Source: JAHRVQ01 sp029941905 | GTDB lineage: Bacteria; Pseudomonadota; Gammaproteobacteria; Pseudomonadales; Azotimanducaceae | Assembly: GCA_029941905.1 (NCBI GenBank) | Contig: JAPYTQ010000019.1 | Span: 1 to 64,000, forward strand | DNA: 64,000 bases | Reading direction: 5' to 3' | Shown: positions 8,086-16,007 of the stretch, in pieces | Layout: each line of letters begins with the position of its first letter | Numbering within the stretch: position 1 is the first letter of the stretch | Translations under genes and position numbers: made by a program | Notes under the pieces: generated by a model | The model's database searches: none | What the model was told of the DNA's origin: nothing | Seen by the model: only the letters and a program-made list of their open reading frames with translations

Positions 8086-9610
8086 GAAGCTGATGATCGC
8101 TTTGCTCGCTGCACTGACACTGGCACTGGCGTTAGCCAGCCAATCTCATGCCGCTGAATTCAGTCTCGCCTCTGAGACCTGGGTCGGTGTCACGGACAAC
8201 AACAATATAGTCAGCTTCAAGGGTATTCCATTTGCCGCACCCCCGGTTGCTGAAAATCGCTGGCAGCCTCCCCAACCGTATCAGCCAGGTCCGACCACGC
8301 ACACGGCCAACAGGTTTGCCGCTGCCTGCATGCAAGGCCCCCATATAGAGAACTGGTACAGGGATCTGGTTGAATCCCTCGGCGAAGACCCGGCCGTGAT
8401 TAAATCTCCTGAATCAGGATACAGTGAAGACTGTCTCTACCTGAATATCTGGTCGAAATCACTCGCCGTCAACATGCCGGTTATGGTGTGGATCCATGGT
8501 GGCAGCAACAAGGGTGGCTGGTCCTACGAGCCCAACTATCACGGGCAGATGCTCGCTCACAAAAACGTGGTGGTAGTCTCGGTCGCTTATCGATTAGGAA
8601 TATTCGGAAATTTTTCACATCGGGAATTGATTGCGGAACAATCCGGTACTGCGGGTAACTATGGACTTCTGGATTTGGTAGCCGCGCTGGAATGGATTCA
8701 GGCCAATATCAAGTCGTTTGGTGGCAACCCAAAAAATGTCACCATCCTGGGTGAATCTGCTGGAGCCGCAAATGTCGCTTACTTAATGGCCTCGGGGAAG
8801 GCGCGAGGTTTGTTCCACAAGGCCATTCACCAGAGCGCGGGCTATCAGCAACACCAGACTGGTACGCTGCAGCAACTGACCCAAAACGGAGAAATGCTGG
8901 CCAGGCAAATGGATGTCAACGACCTGAAAGCGCTTCGATCCTTAAGCGAAGTCGAGTTGTTAAAAGGCGTCGAAGAATTCATGCCGGGCTTGAGTTTTGA
9001 CAGTGTTGCTCGCGGCCATGGATTAAGCGCAACGCCTGGAGAGATATTTCAATCCGGTCTGCAGGCAAAGGTACCCCTGATGATAGGGACCAACGCCCAT
9101 GAATGGTTGATGTACATCGGTGACAGCACGCTGGACAAATATCTCAAAGACTATAGTGTCAGCGACTCCAAAACCGGGATCGACCATCATCTCGGTTCGT
9201 TACCCCTCGCAAACCAGCTCGATCGCATCGCCACCGCTTATGAGATGCTCTGCCCCTCACTCGAGATGGCGGGTTATGTGGCCGGTGAACAACCCGCTTA
9301 TGTCTATCAATTCACCCGGGTGCGACAAGGGCCGCACTGGCAATCTGTCGGCGCTTATCACGGGGCTGAAATTCCCTATGTATTTAACACCCATGACGAC
9401 TGGCTAACCACCACGGACACAGATCATCTATTGACGAACATGGTTCAACAGTACTGGGTGAATTTCGCAATCACAGGGAATCCCCACGGTGATGGATTGC
9501 CGCCTTGGAGTCAGTACAACAACAAAGCGCGTAATGTCATGGAATTGAACATACCCGCCGGGATGCAACCTGCGCCAGATCAGACGCTTTGCCGGTTGAT
9601 GGGTTATTGA
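8075..9610 (+). CDS. Secreted type-B carboxylesterase
   Basis: Carboxylesterase/cholinesterase-family enzyme, 511 residues, with an N-terminal signal peptide (hydrophobic core then SQSHAAE, cleavage near residue 27), so it probably acts in the periplasm. Diagnostic blocks are FKGIPFAAPPV, SEDCLYLNIW, the oxyanion HGGSNKGG, nucleophile elbow GESAGAAN near residue 227 and catalytic histidine in YHGAEIPYVF near residue 428. It overlaps the PaiB-like gene by 11 bases. Length is typical for bacterial members. It is the second of several unrelated hydrolases in this neighbourhood; the natural ester substrate is unknown. Confidence 0.9.
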   Translation: MNPRKLMIALLAALTLALALASQSHAAEFSLASETWVGVTDNNNIVSFKGIPFAAPPVAENRWQPPQPYQPGPTTHTANRFAAACMQGPHIENWYRDLVESLGEDPAVIKSPESGYSEDCLYLNIWSKSLAVNMPVMVWIHGGSNKGGWSYEPNYHGQMLAHKNVVVVSVAYRLGIFGNFSHRELIAEQSGTAGNYGLLDLVAALEWIQANIKSFGGNPKNVTILGESAGAANVAYLMASGKARGLFHKAIHQSAGYQQHQTGTLQQLTQNGEMLARQMDVNDLKALRSLSEVELLKGVEEFMPGLSFDSVARGHGLSATPGEIFQSGLQAKVPLMIGTNAHEWLMYIGDSTLDKYLKDYSVSDSKTGIDHHLGSLPLANQLDRIATAYEMLCPSLEMAGYVAGEQPAYVYQFTRVRQGPHWQSVGAYHGAEIPYVFNTHDDWLTTTDTDHLLTNMVQQYWVNFAITGNPHGDGLPPWSQYNNKARNVMELNIPAGMQPAPDQTLCRLMGY

Positions 9611-9791
9611 CCAGTATCTTGTCCAACCGCGTTGTTTTATCCAAAGTAAGGAGCAATGAACCAGCAGTGGCTTAAGACAACAACAGAGACAGGTATGGTA
9701 CTCGCAGCGCCTCGTTGCTTTATGGCACAATGCGGCCTCATGTTCGCAGCATACTATTCAGCCCCAATTTAACAAAAATTCAGGAAAGCCC

Positions 9792-10826
9792 ATGAGTTCA
9801 AAACTTACCCAGGACCCGCGAATTGATCCACGTATAAAAGCAATATTTGGTGCGATGGAATTGTCCGCCCCAAGTGACGACGTCGAGAGCCGCGAGGTAC
9901 TCGTTGCCGCCGCCAACACCGATGAAGCCAAGGCAAGGAACGAAGGACTCAAGGCATTTATGGATATGTGCGACACCGAAGAGATCGCCCCGTCCGCAGG
10001 GTTAACCACCAGGACTGAAACATTTACATCCAGCCCTGACGGCAACACCATCAACATCCAGTACATTCGACCTGATACTGACGAAGTTTTACCTTGCGTT
10101 TACTACATCCATGGCGGCGGCATGATGGTGATGTCCTGCTATGATGGCAATTATCGGGCCTGGGGGAAAATCATCGCCGCTAACAACGTGGCTGTTGCCA
10201 TGGTGGACTTCCGAAATTCAATTTCCGCATCGTCAGCGCCAGAAGTTGAACCGTTTCCTGCCGGACTAAACGACTGTGTATCCGGTGTAAAGTGGGTACA
10301 CGAAAATGCCGGGGCGCTAAAAATTGATCCCGACAAAATCATCATCGCCGGAGAAAGCGGGGGCGGTAACCTGACCCTCGCAACGGGGCTGAAATTAAAG
10401 CAGGATGGCGACCTGGATGTCATCAAGGGACTCTACGCCCTGTGTCCCTATATCGCCGGAGAATGGCCACTGGCAAAGAACCCGTCGTCCACCGAAAACA
10501 ATGGCATCCTACTGGAACTGCATTCAAACAATGGCGCCATGGCATACGGAATAGAAGCTTTTAACGAGGCAAACCCACTCGCCTGGCCAGGGTTTGCTAC
10601 CGTTGAAGATGTGACTGGATTAGTACCCACTGTGATCAGTGTCAACGAATGTGATCCCTTGCGAGATGAGGGCGTTAATTTTTATCGGTTACTGTTGCAA
10701 GCGGGTGTCAGTGCCCGTTGCAGGCAGGTCATGGGTACGGTACACGGCACCGAAATCTTCCCAATGTGCTGCCCGGATATAAGCCGGGATACGGCGCGAG
10801 ACCTGGCCGCATTTTGCGCGTCCTGA
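9792..10826 (+). CDS. HSL-family alpha/beta hydrolase (esterase)
   Basis: Esterase of the hormone-sensitive-lipase group (family IV), 344 residues. The HGGG oxyanion motif (YYIHGGGMMVM, near residue 104) and the nucleophile elbow GESGGGN near residue 186 are intact; the acid would be the Asp in NECDPLRDEG and the histidine the one in VHGTEIF. No signal peptide, so cytoplasmic. The 180 bases upstream hold no recognisable gene. It is followed after 28 bases by a quinone-oxidoreductase-like gene on the same strand. Preferred substrates of this class are short acyl esters; nothing more specific can be seen. Confidence 0.88.
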   Translation: MSSKLTQDPRIDPRIKAIFGAMELSAPSDDVESREVLVAAANTDEAKARNEGLKAFMDMCDTEEIAPSAGLTTRTETFTSSPDGNTINIQYIRPDTDEVLPCVYYIHGGGMMVMSCYDGNYRAWGKIIAANNVAVAMVDFRNSISASSAPEVEPFPAGLNDCVSGVKWVHENAGALKIDPDKIIIAGESGGGNLTLATGLKLKQDGDLDVIKGLYALCPYIAGEWPLAKNPSSTENNGILLELHSNNGAMAYGIEAFNEANPLAWPGFATVEDVTGLVPTVISVNECDPLRDEGVNFYRLLLQAGVSARCRQVMGTVHGTEIFPMCCPDISRDTARDLAAFCAS

Positions 10827-10854
10827 TAAGTAAAACGATAAGCGGAAGAAGAGT

Positions 10855-11814
10855 ATGAAAGTTGTTTATTGCACAAAATTTGGCTCCCATGAGGATTTGG
10901 AAGTACAGGAAATTGATCCCCCGGGCGCCCCCGCAGATGGCCAGGTAAAAGTCGATATTCAGGCTCGTGGCATTCAATACAGTGACCTGGTTCGAATCGC
11001 GGGGAATTACCAGGACAAATCCGGCTTCCCATTCGTGGTGGGTGGCGAAGGCGCTGGGGTGGTACTTGAAGTGGGCGCAGGGGTTGAGAACATCTCGGTC
11101 GGAGATCGGGTACTGTCGCCGGGAGGGTGCGTTGAGCAGATCAACATTTCTGCCAAAGCAGCTACCCCGATTCCCGAGGGCGCCGACTTGCATGCCGCTG
11201 CTTCATTCAGGAACAACTACGCAACCGCGTACTACGGCATGCAGCGAGCTAACTTACAACCCGGCGAAACACTATTGGTACTCGGTGCAGCAGGGGGTGT
11301 CAGCCTGGCTGCCGTCGACATTGGCAAGCTGTATGGCGCCAGAGTCATCGGCGCAGCCAGCACCGATGAAAAACTGGCCGTTGTCCAGAAGATGGGAGCC
11401 GACCATATCATCAACTACAGCGACGGATTCAGGGAACAGGTAAAGGACCTCACCGATGGTCGAGGGGCCGATGTAATTTATGACCCGGTAGGCGGTGATG
11501 TTTTTGACGAAGCCATGCGCTGCATTGCACCATTCGGCCGAATCCTGATTGTGGGTTTTACCGGTGGTCGTCCCGCACTGGCGAAGACGAATCATCTGCT
11601 GGTAAAGGATGCTGCGGTAATCGGCTACACCATGGGCGGTCTGCAACGTCATAACCCACAACAGAATGAGAAAAATTCCCGCACCCTGATGGGCTGGTTG
11701 GGCAGCGGCAGGATTAAACCTTTTATTTCCCACGAATTGAAGATGGATGACGTGGTTGAAGCCTACCAACTGCTGGTAGACAGAAAAGTGGTGGGTAAGG
11801 TGATATTGACCTGA
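10855..11814 (+). CDS. Zinc-independent MDR quinone/enoyl oxidoreductase
   Basis: NADPH-dependent oxidoreductase of the medium-chain dehydrogenase/reductase superfamily, quinone oxidoreductase (QOR) branch, 319 residues. The N-terminal GroES-like domain has GEGAGVVLEVGAGV but lacks the cysteine-rich zinc site of alcohol dehydrogenases; the Rossmann part shows LGAAGGVSLAAVDIGKLYGA near residue 142 and the family's GRGADVIYDPVGG. GGAAGAAG lies just before the ATG. It ends ten bases from the convergent aromatic amino acid hydroxylase gene. Members reduce quinones or alpha,beta-unsaturated carbonyls; the physiological substrate here is unknown. Confidence 0.9.
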   Translation: MKVVYCTKFGSHEDLEVQEIDPPGAPADGQVKVDIQARGIQYSDLVRIAGNYQDKSGFPFVVGGEGAGVVLEVGAGVENISVGDRVLSPGGCVEQINISAKAATPIPEGADLHAAASFRNNYATAYYGMQRANLQPGETLLVLGAAGGVSLAAVDIGKLYGARVIGAASTDEKLAVVQKMGADHIINYSDGFREQVKDLTDGRGADVIYDPVGGDVFDEAMRCIAPFGRILIVGFTGGRPALAKTNHLLVKDAAVIGYTMGGLQRHNPQQNEKNSRTLMGWLGSGRIKPFISHELKMDDVVEAYQLLVDRKVVGKVILT

Positions 11815-11824
11815 TTATCTCAGG

Positions 11825-13573
11825 TTACGCTCCCCGCGTGATAAACCTCGCCACTTCAGGCAGCGATTTGCCAATTCTATCCAGGTTCTGTTCGAGCCTG
11901 GCTTTCAATGGTCCGTCGAACGATCTATCCGCAGTCATTAATTCCAGCAGCTCCAGGTGCAGCAGCCAGGCATCGGGGCTTGAACTAAGCGCGTCTTTAA
12001 CAATTGTATCCAGGCCAACTGATCGGGATTCTTCACGAAAATTTCTTACCTGCTGATACAGGCTCAATTCGTATTTCTCTCTGTTGGTGTAAGTACTCAC
12101 TCTGGAAGCAGGACCCGTTCTACCGGACTTGGATGGATACACATTGAACCTGAGACGATCTGCACTACCGGCATAAACCGAAGTAATTTTTTCGCCCACG
12201 GCCATATCATAGTTACCCCAAGCAGGGTCAAACAGTATCTCTCCCGCCGGTCCAGATACATGACAATTTTTGAAACTCATGAGTACAATTTTTCCATCTT
12301 CCTTGGCAATCTGTTTCAGCCAGCCAGCAACGGTCACCCCGGATACAAACTCGAGCCTGACCTCACTTTCTCGCTTGATATCCATTGATTGCAATTCGTA
12401 CTCGCTGGCATCTTCCAGTGGTTTCATCAAATTACAGATGCGTCCAACCGGAGATCCGAATCCTTCGGCATGGTATTTGATGCCATGCCCCTCCAGTTCT
12501 CTACAGGATACTGACAATTGGGTGGGTCCGCCGGTGCCGATATAGACCTCCGTTCCCAGGGCATTTCGCACAAGACGCGAAAACAAACCGGATACCTGTA
12601 GACCGGAGCTGTATACACAGGTGCTCACAACACCTGAGTCAATCGCCACCTGCACGGAATCCGCACCACCCCGACAGTAACAAAGTGTCGCGGCATACTC
12701 TTCCAAAATCTGCGTGAGGTGTCGACAGCTTTTTGTAACGAATAATTGTGGCTGGATCCGGGTAATGTCATAGCTGGTAAGAATCGCATCGGTAGTCAAG
12801 GGGACCTTGTGCACGTCTTCACCCAGGCAAGAACGGGATTCCTCCAGGGAGGATAATAATCCCGCACCAAAGATCCGGGAGTCACTGACTTCACCCACCA
12901 GTCCATACTCAACCGTCCACCAGTGTAATCTGGTTAATAATGCCAGCTCTGACGGCTCGCCAGGGTTATCCAGAAGCGCTTTAAGGTTTTTCTCGGCACT
13001 CTGAATATCGTTATTGGCTTCCGCATCTTCACTAACACGCTCTTTGGCAATAGACAGCTCTCGCACAGCTTCGTACATCAACAGGTCCCATTGGTTGTAC
13101 ATCGCGTACATTCCGACTTCACCAAATCGTTGCAGGTACTCCGAGTATTCCTCATCAGCAATGATTGGTGCATGACCAGCAGCCTCATGAATGATATCCG
13201 GTGCGGGTGTGTAATCTATGTGCTCAATACTGCGCATATCCAGTGCAATGGCGAGAACTTTTAGTGCCTGTAACTCCATAAAAGCCTGGGGTGGAATAAA
13301 TCCGTCAACAACAATGGCCTGCCAGCCTAACTTATCGAGACAATTGTTCATCTCGTCAACCGATGGAATATGCTCCACGCTGATGCCGGTCCTGGACAGA
13401 CCGTCGAAGTAAACCGGGTGCGCCCGATTCTTTAACTGGACACTTAAATGGCGCATCACATATCGCCACACTGCCTGGTCTCGGGCTGTGTACCGGGTTG
13501 AATAGTCCTGCTTTGCAACAAACTGGCGAAGATGCTCCGGCAACTGATCACGAATGACTTGCTGTGAGACCAT
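11825..13573 (-). CDS. Aromatic amino acid hydroxylase (biopterin-dependent type)
   Basis: Iron- and pterin-dependent monooxygenase of the phenylalanine/tyrosine/tryptophan hydroxylase family, 582 residues, about twice the length of typical proteobacterial PhhA. The catalytic domain occupies roughly the first 300 residues: the iron ligands are the two histidines in IIHEAAGHAP near residue 129 and the glutamate in WWTVEYGL near residue 219. The C-terminal 270 residues, also present in similar long bacterial proteins, have no function I recognise. A downstream cupin-type neighbour and hmgA elsewhere in the window are consistent with phenylalanine-to-homogentisate catabolism, but substrate is not proven. 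The ATG at 13573 is preferred to the TTG one codon upstream. Confidence 0.88.
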   Translation of the reverse strand: MVSQQVIRDQLPEHLRQFVAKQDYSTRYTARDQAVWRYVMRHLSVQLKNRAHPVYFDGLSRTGISVEHIPSVDEMNNCLDKLGWQAIVVDGFIPPQAFMELQALKVLAIALDMRSIEHIDYTPAPDIIHEAAGHAPIIADEEYSEYLQRFGEVGMYAMYNQWDLLMYEAVRELSIAKERVSEDAEANNDIQSAEKNLKALLDNPGEPSELALLTRLHWWTVEYGLVGEVSDSRIFGAGLLSSLEESRSCLGEDVHKVPLTTDAILTSYDITRIQPQLFVTKSCRHLTQILEEYAATLCYCRGGADSVQVAIDSGVVSTCVYSSGLQVSGLFSRLVRNALGTEVYIGTGGPTQLSVSCRELEGHGIKYHAEGFGSPVGRICNLMKPLEDASEYELQSMDIKRESEVRLEFVSGVTVAGWLKQIAKEDGKIVLMSFKNCHVSGPAGEILFDPAWGNYDMAVGEKITSVYAGSADRLRFNVYPSKSGRTGPASRVSTYTNREKYELSLYQQVRNFREESRSVGLDTIVKDALSSSPDAWLLHLELLELMTADRSFDGPLKARLEQNLDRIGKSLPEVARFITRGA

Positions 13574-13587
13574 CAAGCTAACCGGTT

Positions 13588-13947
13588 CTAGCCAGGTCTA
13601 GCAGGATCATCGGGATCCAGGAGCTGGAATTGTTCAAAGAATTGCCCTGCCTCGGCTGTACCAACGATGTATGTGGTTGTCTGCTCCACGGCACCTTCTG
13701 CATGCAATGAACCGGCTGGGATCTCCAGCTTGTCGCCTGGTGCAAGATCGATCCTCTGTCCTTCCTCATTGAGGACATAGGTGCCTCCAGACATCACATA
13801 TCCTGTCACGTCCAGGCCATGCCAATGCAATGGCAGTTCTTCGGAAGGTTTCGATACATAGGTCGTTGGCCAATGCCCCGTTTTCTTCATATCCTCCAGC
13901 ACCTCTTCACGCGTTGTGAAGAAATCTTTAAAAACTCTCATTCCCAT
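13588..13947 (-). CDS. Small cupin-domain protein
   Basis: 119-residue single-domain cupin. The metal-binding motif is visible as PLHWHGLDVTGYV near residue 41 and the second motif as PAGSLHAEG near residue 76, so a metal-binding beta barrel is expected. Such small cupins serve as dioxygenases, isomerases or ligand sensors, and the sequence does not decide. It lies between the InaA-like kinase gene, which it overlaps by ten bases, and the aromatic amino acid hydroxylase gene twelve bases downstream, so the three minus-strand genes are probably co-transcribed. Confidence is good for the fold and low for the function. Confidence 0.82.
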   Translation of the reverse strand: MGMRVFKDFFTTREEVLEDMKKTGHWPTTYVSKPSEELPLHWHGLDVTGYVMSGGTYVLNEEGQRIDLAPGDKLEIPAGSLHAEGAVEQTTTYIVGTAEAGQFFEQFQLLDPDDPARPG

Positions 13948-14765
13948 GGTCGTTCTCTCTCTAATTTAGTCCTGGTGCGTTTAGTGATTGTATTTATTTC
14001 TGCCCTGAGCTTTTTATCGACTTTGTTCTGACCTGAATATGCCAGAAATACCCTGAGTTTGTCAGCCCTGCTAAGCCTGACCATTCTTCTAGACAGTGTT
14101 TCGAGATCCCTCAATTTTCGGCTCTTCAGACCAAAATTGGCCCGGCTGCTTTCCAGATCAATAAATCGTATCGGAGGATCAACATTGTTCATAGCCATCT
14201 TTTGAGAGAAGTCACGAGTTAAGTCACGAGAGACGAAAATGTGTTGGGGGTACAAGTTGTAGTGTTCTATGCCAGCTGAATGCAGTCTGGCAACGGCTTT
14301 GCCGATAAATTCACAAACCTGCCTCCGCCTGTTACAAATTGAAGGATTGTCTTCTGATGCCAGGAACTCATTCAGTGGCAGGTAATCATCGAGTGCCTCG
14401 GTGACCAGTATCGCCTGTTGTTCACCTTGGCTCTTTCGCCAGCCAAAATAAACCACTTCGACGCACGGGATGCCGTGTTTGTGGTACCGGGAGATCTTGT
14501 CGAATTCCATTTTCAGGGTCGGTTCTTTAAAGGGAAACGCCTGAAGGCTGTAACGCAGGTGATTACTTTGTCTTTTAATGTAAAAGGCTCTGCCATCATG
14601 GTGAAACCGGCAGACGGTGCTCCATCCTCCACGATCATAGTTGCCCTTTTCCACAACGTCCAGGTCCAGGTGCCAGAAAGCATCAAAGTCCTGCAAGCCC
14701 TGGTCGGACATCCAATCGCTCCATTTCGAGGCGGTGTATTGTTGTTTGATTTTAGTTATGGACAT
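13938..14765 (-). CDS. InaA/Kdo-kinase-family lipopolysaccharide kinase-like protein
   Basis: 275-residue protein of the lipopolysaccharide kinase (InaA/WaaP) family with a eukaryotic-kinase-like fold. The N lobe has the glycine-containing loop near GGWSTVCRF and the ATP-binding lysine in FYIKRQ; the catalytic loop reads HYNLYPQHIF near residue 166, as in InaA proteins rather than the HGD form of other kinases, and the metal-binding aspartate is in IRFIDLESSR. Family members phosphorylate LPS core sugars; InaA itself is a weak-acid-induced protein of unclear substrate. It is the first gene of a three-gene minus-strand group. The upstream 100 bases contain no obvious promoter. Confidence 0.82.
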   Translation of the reverse strand: MSITKIKQQYTASKWSDWMSDQGLQDFDAFWHLDLDVVEKGNYDRGGWSTVCRFHHDGRAFYIKRQSNHLRYSLQAFPFKEPTLKMEFDKISRYHKHGIPCVEVVYFGWRKSQGEQQAILVTEALDDYLPLNEFLASEDNPSICNRRRQVCEFIGKAVARLHSAGIEHYNLYPQHIFVSRDLTRDFSQKMAMNNVDPPIRFIDLESSRANFGLKSRKLRDLETLSRRMVRLSRADKLRVFLAYSGQNKVDKKLRAEINTITKRTRTKLERERPWE

Positions 14766-15252
14766 GAGTTACGGCAGTTTCCAGCTTATGCCTGGCAACA
14801 TAACAAACAGTTAAATGGCAACAACACTTATCCCTGCCAGTTGCTTACAAAAAGGTACAAAATCAATGCTACTCTCGCACCAACACAGCTTCAACCTTGC
14901 CGGACTTGCTAAAATTGCCATCTGCATTGATGCCGCAGTTCACCAAAGCTAAGACGCTTCGTCGTTCATTGAGTACGCTTTCTCGAAACCATTCTTCGTT
15001 ATCAATATCGTCATCAATTCCAGCCATCTTTGCCACCTTTATTTTTCAGTTCTTCGCTGCGGATGTATTCTTCGAACGTATGTGGAAGAACGCCCCATTT
15101 CGCCCAGACTTCTCGTCTTAAACCTTAAACGCCGCTATTGAGGTAACTACGGAAGTTCCGGCATGATGAGATTAGAGTCCTGTTTCTTGAACTACCGGCC
15201 AGGAGCAGACCGTTCACTGTGTAAAAGGTGGAGCAAAAAGGGGGCGGAGGGA
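14766..15252. other. Largely non-coding stretch with a small ORF and gene remnant
   Basis: Apart from the 52-codon ORF at 14869-15027, this region carries, on the minus strand directly upstream of it, an open segment without a start codon (about 15015-15122, with REVWAKWGVLPHTFEEYI) that ends in a TGA overlapping the small gene. It reads like the C-terminal part of a truncated protein. No promoter, RNA or known repeat is evident. Confidence 0.4.
14869..15027 (-). CDS. Small acidic hypothetical protein (52 aa)
   Basis: Short ORF starting MAGIDDDIDNEEWFRESV and ending in KVEAVLVRE. AAAGGTGG stands five bases before the ATG, a good ribosome-binding site, and codon use looks protein-like. It overlaps the 3' end of a start-less ORF remnant, as genes in a small operon or toxin-antitoxin-like pair would. 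I recognise no domain; the short acidic N-terminus followed by a basic region is the only visible character. It lies in the accessory region between the InaA-like gene and the lipoprotein gene. Confidence 0.4.
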   Translation of the reverse strand: MAGIDDDIDNEEWFRESVLNERRSVLALVNCGINADGNFSKSGKVEAVLVRE

Positions 15253-15346
15253 TTAATCTTTAATCAACTCATGGAACTGACCAATATTTAATCCCTCCGT
15301 CTCCTTTAATAATCGATTGTACTGATCCATATTTAATCCCTCCGTC
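15243..15346. repeat. 45-bp direct duplication plus inverted copy at lipoprotein 3' end
   Basis: The 18-bp sequence atatttaatccctccgtc occurs at 15284-15301 and 15329-15346, exactly 45 bases apart, so the duplication is in frame. A third, inverted copy (ggcggagggattaa, 15243-15256) lies at and just beyond the stop codon; with the first copy it can form a 13-of-14-bp stem. It may act as a transcript-end hairpin, but there is no T tract on either side. Confidence 0.7.
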
Positions 15347-15684
15347 CCCTTCTGTCCCAGGTGAACAGCGTAGCGCGTCGCTGTGTCGCCGCAGGTAGTC
15401 TCGACACGCACGTCTCCGTTCCCGCGAGGACCAACAACGTCGGCGTAAAAGGCGAAGACCTCCTCGCACGTCAGCGTGGTGAGCACATCGACCACGAATC
15501 CTGGGCCGTCTTCGAAACTTCCGTGTTTTGCCCTGTAGATTTCTCCGCTAACGATAGGAACGTCGGCCGGGAAGTCTGTGAGTATTTCGGTATCGAGGTT
15601 AGTGCAGCCAGTCAATAGCGCCATTACGCCGGAAAGTACGATTCCTGATTTCATCTTGGTTTTGCTCAACAGTATTGTAATCAT
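15253..15684 (-). CDS. Hypothetical lipoprotein with duplicated C-terminal motif
   Basis: 143-residue protein with an N-terminal signal segment ending in the lipobox LLTGC, so it should be lipid-anchored in the envelope. The middle has two cysteines (LTCEEV and TTCGDT) that could form a disulfide. The last 30 residues consist of two 15-residue copies sharing TEGLN, created by a 45-bp DNA duplication. The ATG at 15684 is used; an internal ATG at 15654 would also give a signal peptide. No family is recognised. It stands alone in the accessory region between a small ORF and the foreign-looking purC. Confidence 0.6.
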   Translation of the reverse strand: MITILLSKTKMKSGIVLSGVMALLTGCTNLDTEILTDFPADVPIVSGEIYRAKHGSFEDGPGFVVDVLTTLTCEEVFAFYADVVGPRGNGDVRVETTCGDTATRYAVHLGQKGTEGLNMDQYNRLLKETEGLNIGQFHELIKD

Positions 15685-15738
15685 GTTTTCTCACACCTGT
15701 TTTAGACCGGAGAATCTAAAGTTTTCTTTCGGCCCCGA

Positions 15739-15795
15739 TTCCGACCAAATGGTCAATATCTAACCAATGTCAGCTGTCTCAAGTATTGCGGTCAA
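15739..15795. repeat. Dispersed repeat, copy A
   Basis: About 57 bp beginning ttccgaccaaatgg, matching copy C (18487-18542) at most positions over its full length and copy B (17201-17230) over the first half. The three copies stand between unrelated gene units of the accessory region. Confidence 0.6.
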
Positions 15796-15830
15796 ATCGT
15801 CGAACTCACTCCAATATCCAGAGAGGCGAT

Positions 15831-15955
15831 GGTTTTCCGCGATGGTCCCATACCTTAAGGGCGAATTCGATGAAGCCTTTGATTTCTACGCCAAAGCATT
15901 GGATTTAAGAGAGTTTTTTCCGATCTATCGAGCGCGTTTTAATTATGCCTACCGG
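15831..15955 (+). pseudogene. TPR-like gene fragment
   Basis: A stretch of about 40 codons reads like one and a half tetratricopeptide repeats (YLKGEFDEAFDFYAKAL followed by a second helix). It has no credible start and ends in unrelated sequence, so it is probably a remnant of a longer TPR protein. A separate TPR-like fragment lies at 19190-19474. Low confidence. Confidence 0.25.
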
Positions 15956-16007
15956 CAGGTGTTTCCAGGATTTTTCTGCTGCGGCCTATCTTGACCAGCC
16001 GGAGCCC

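Larger units (their letters stand above)
15685..16007. other. Intergenic region with repeat copy A and TPR-like fragment
   Basis: Contains one copy of a dispersed repeat (15739-15795) and, on the plus strand at about 15831-15955, a short TPR-like reading frame (VPYLKGEFDEAFDFYAKAL) without a convincing start or ribosome-binding site. It looks like a decayed piece of a larger gene. Nothing else is recognised. Confidence 0.4.

Noticed and set aside
15140..15164. Minus-strand ATG-CCG-GAA-CTT-CCG as the start of a decayed mutM (MPELPE)
   Set aside because: The match ends after five codons and the following sequence has stops without further similarity; chance is likely.
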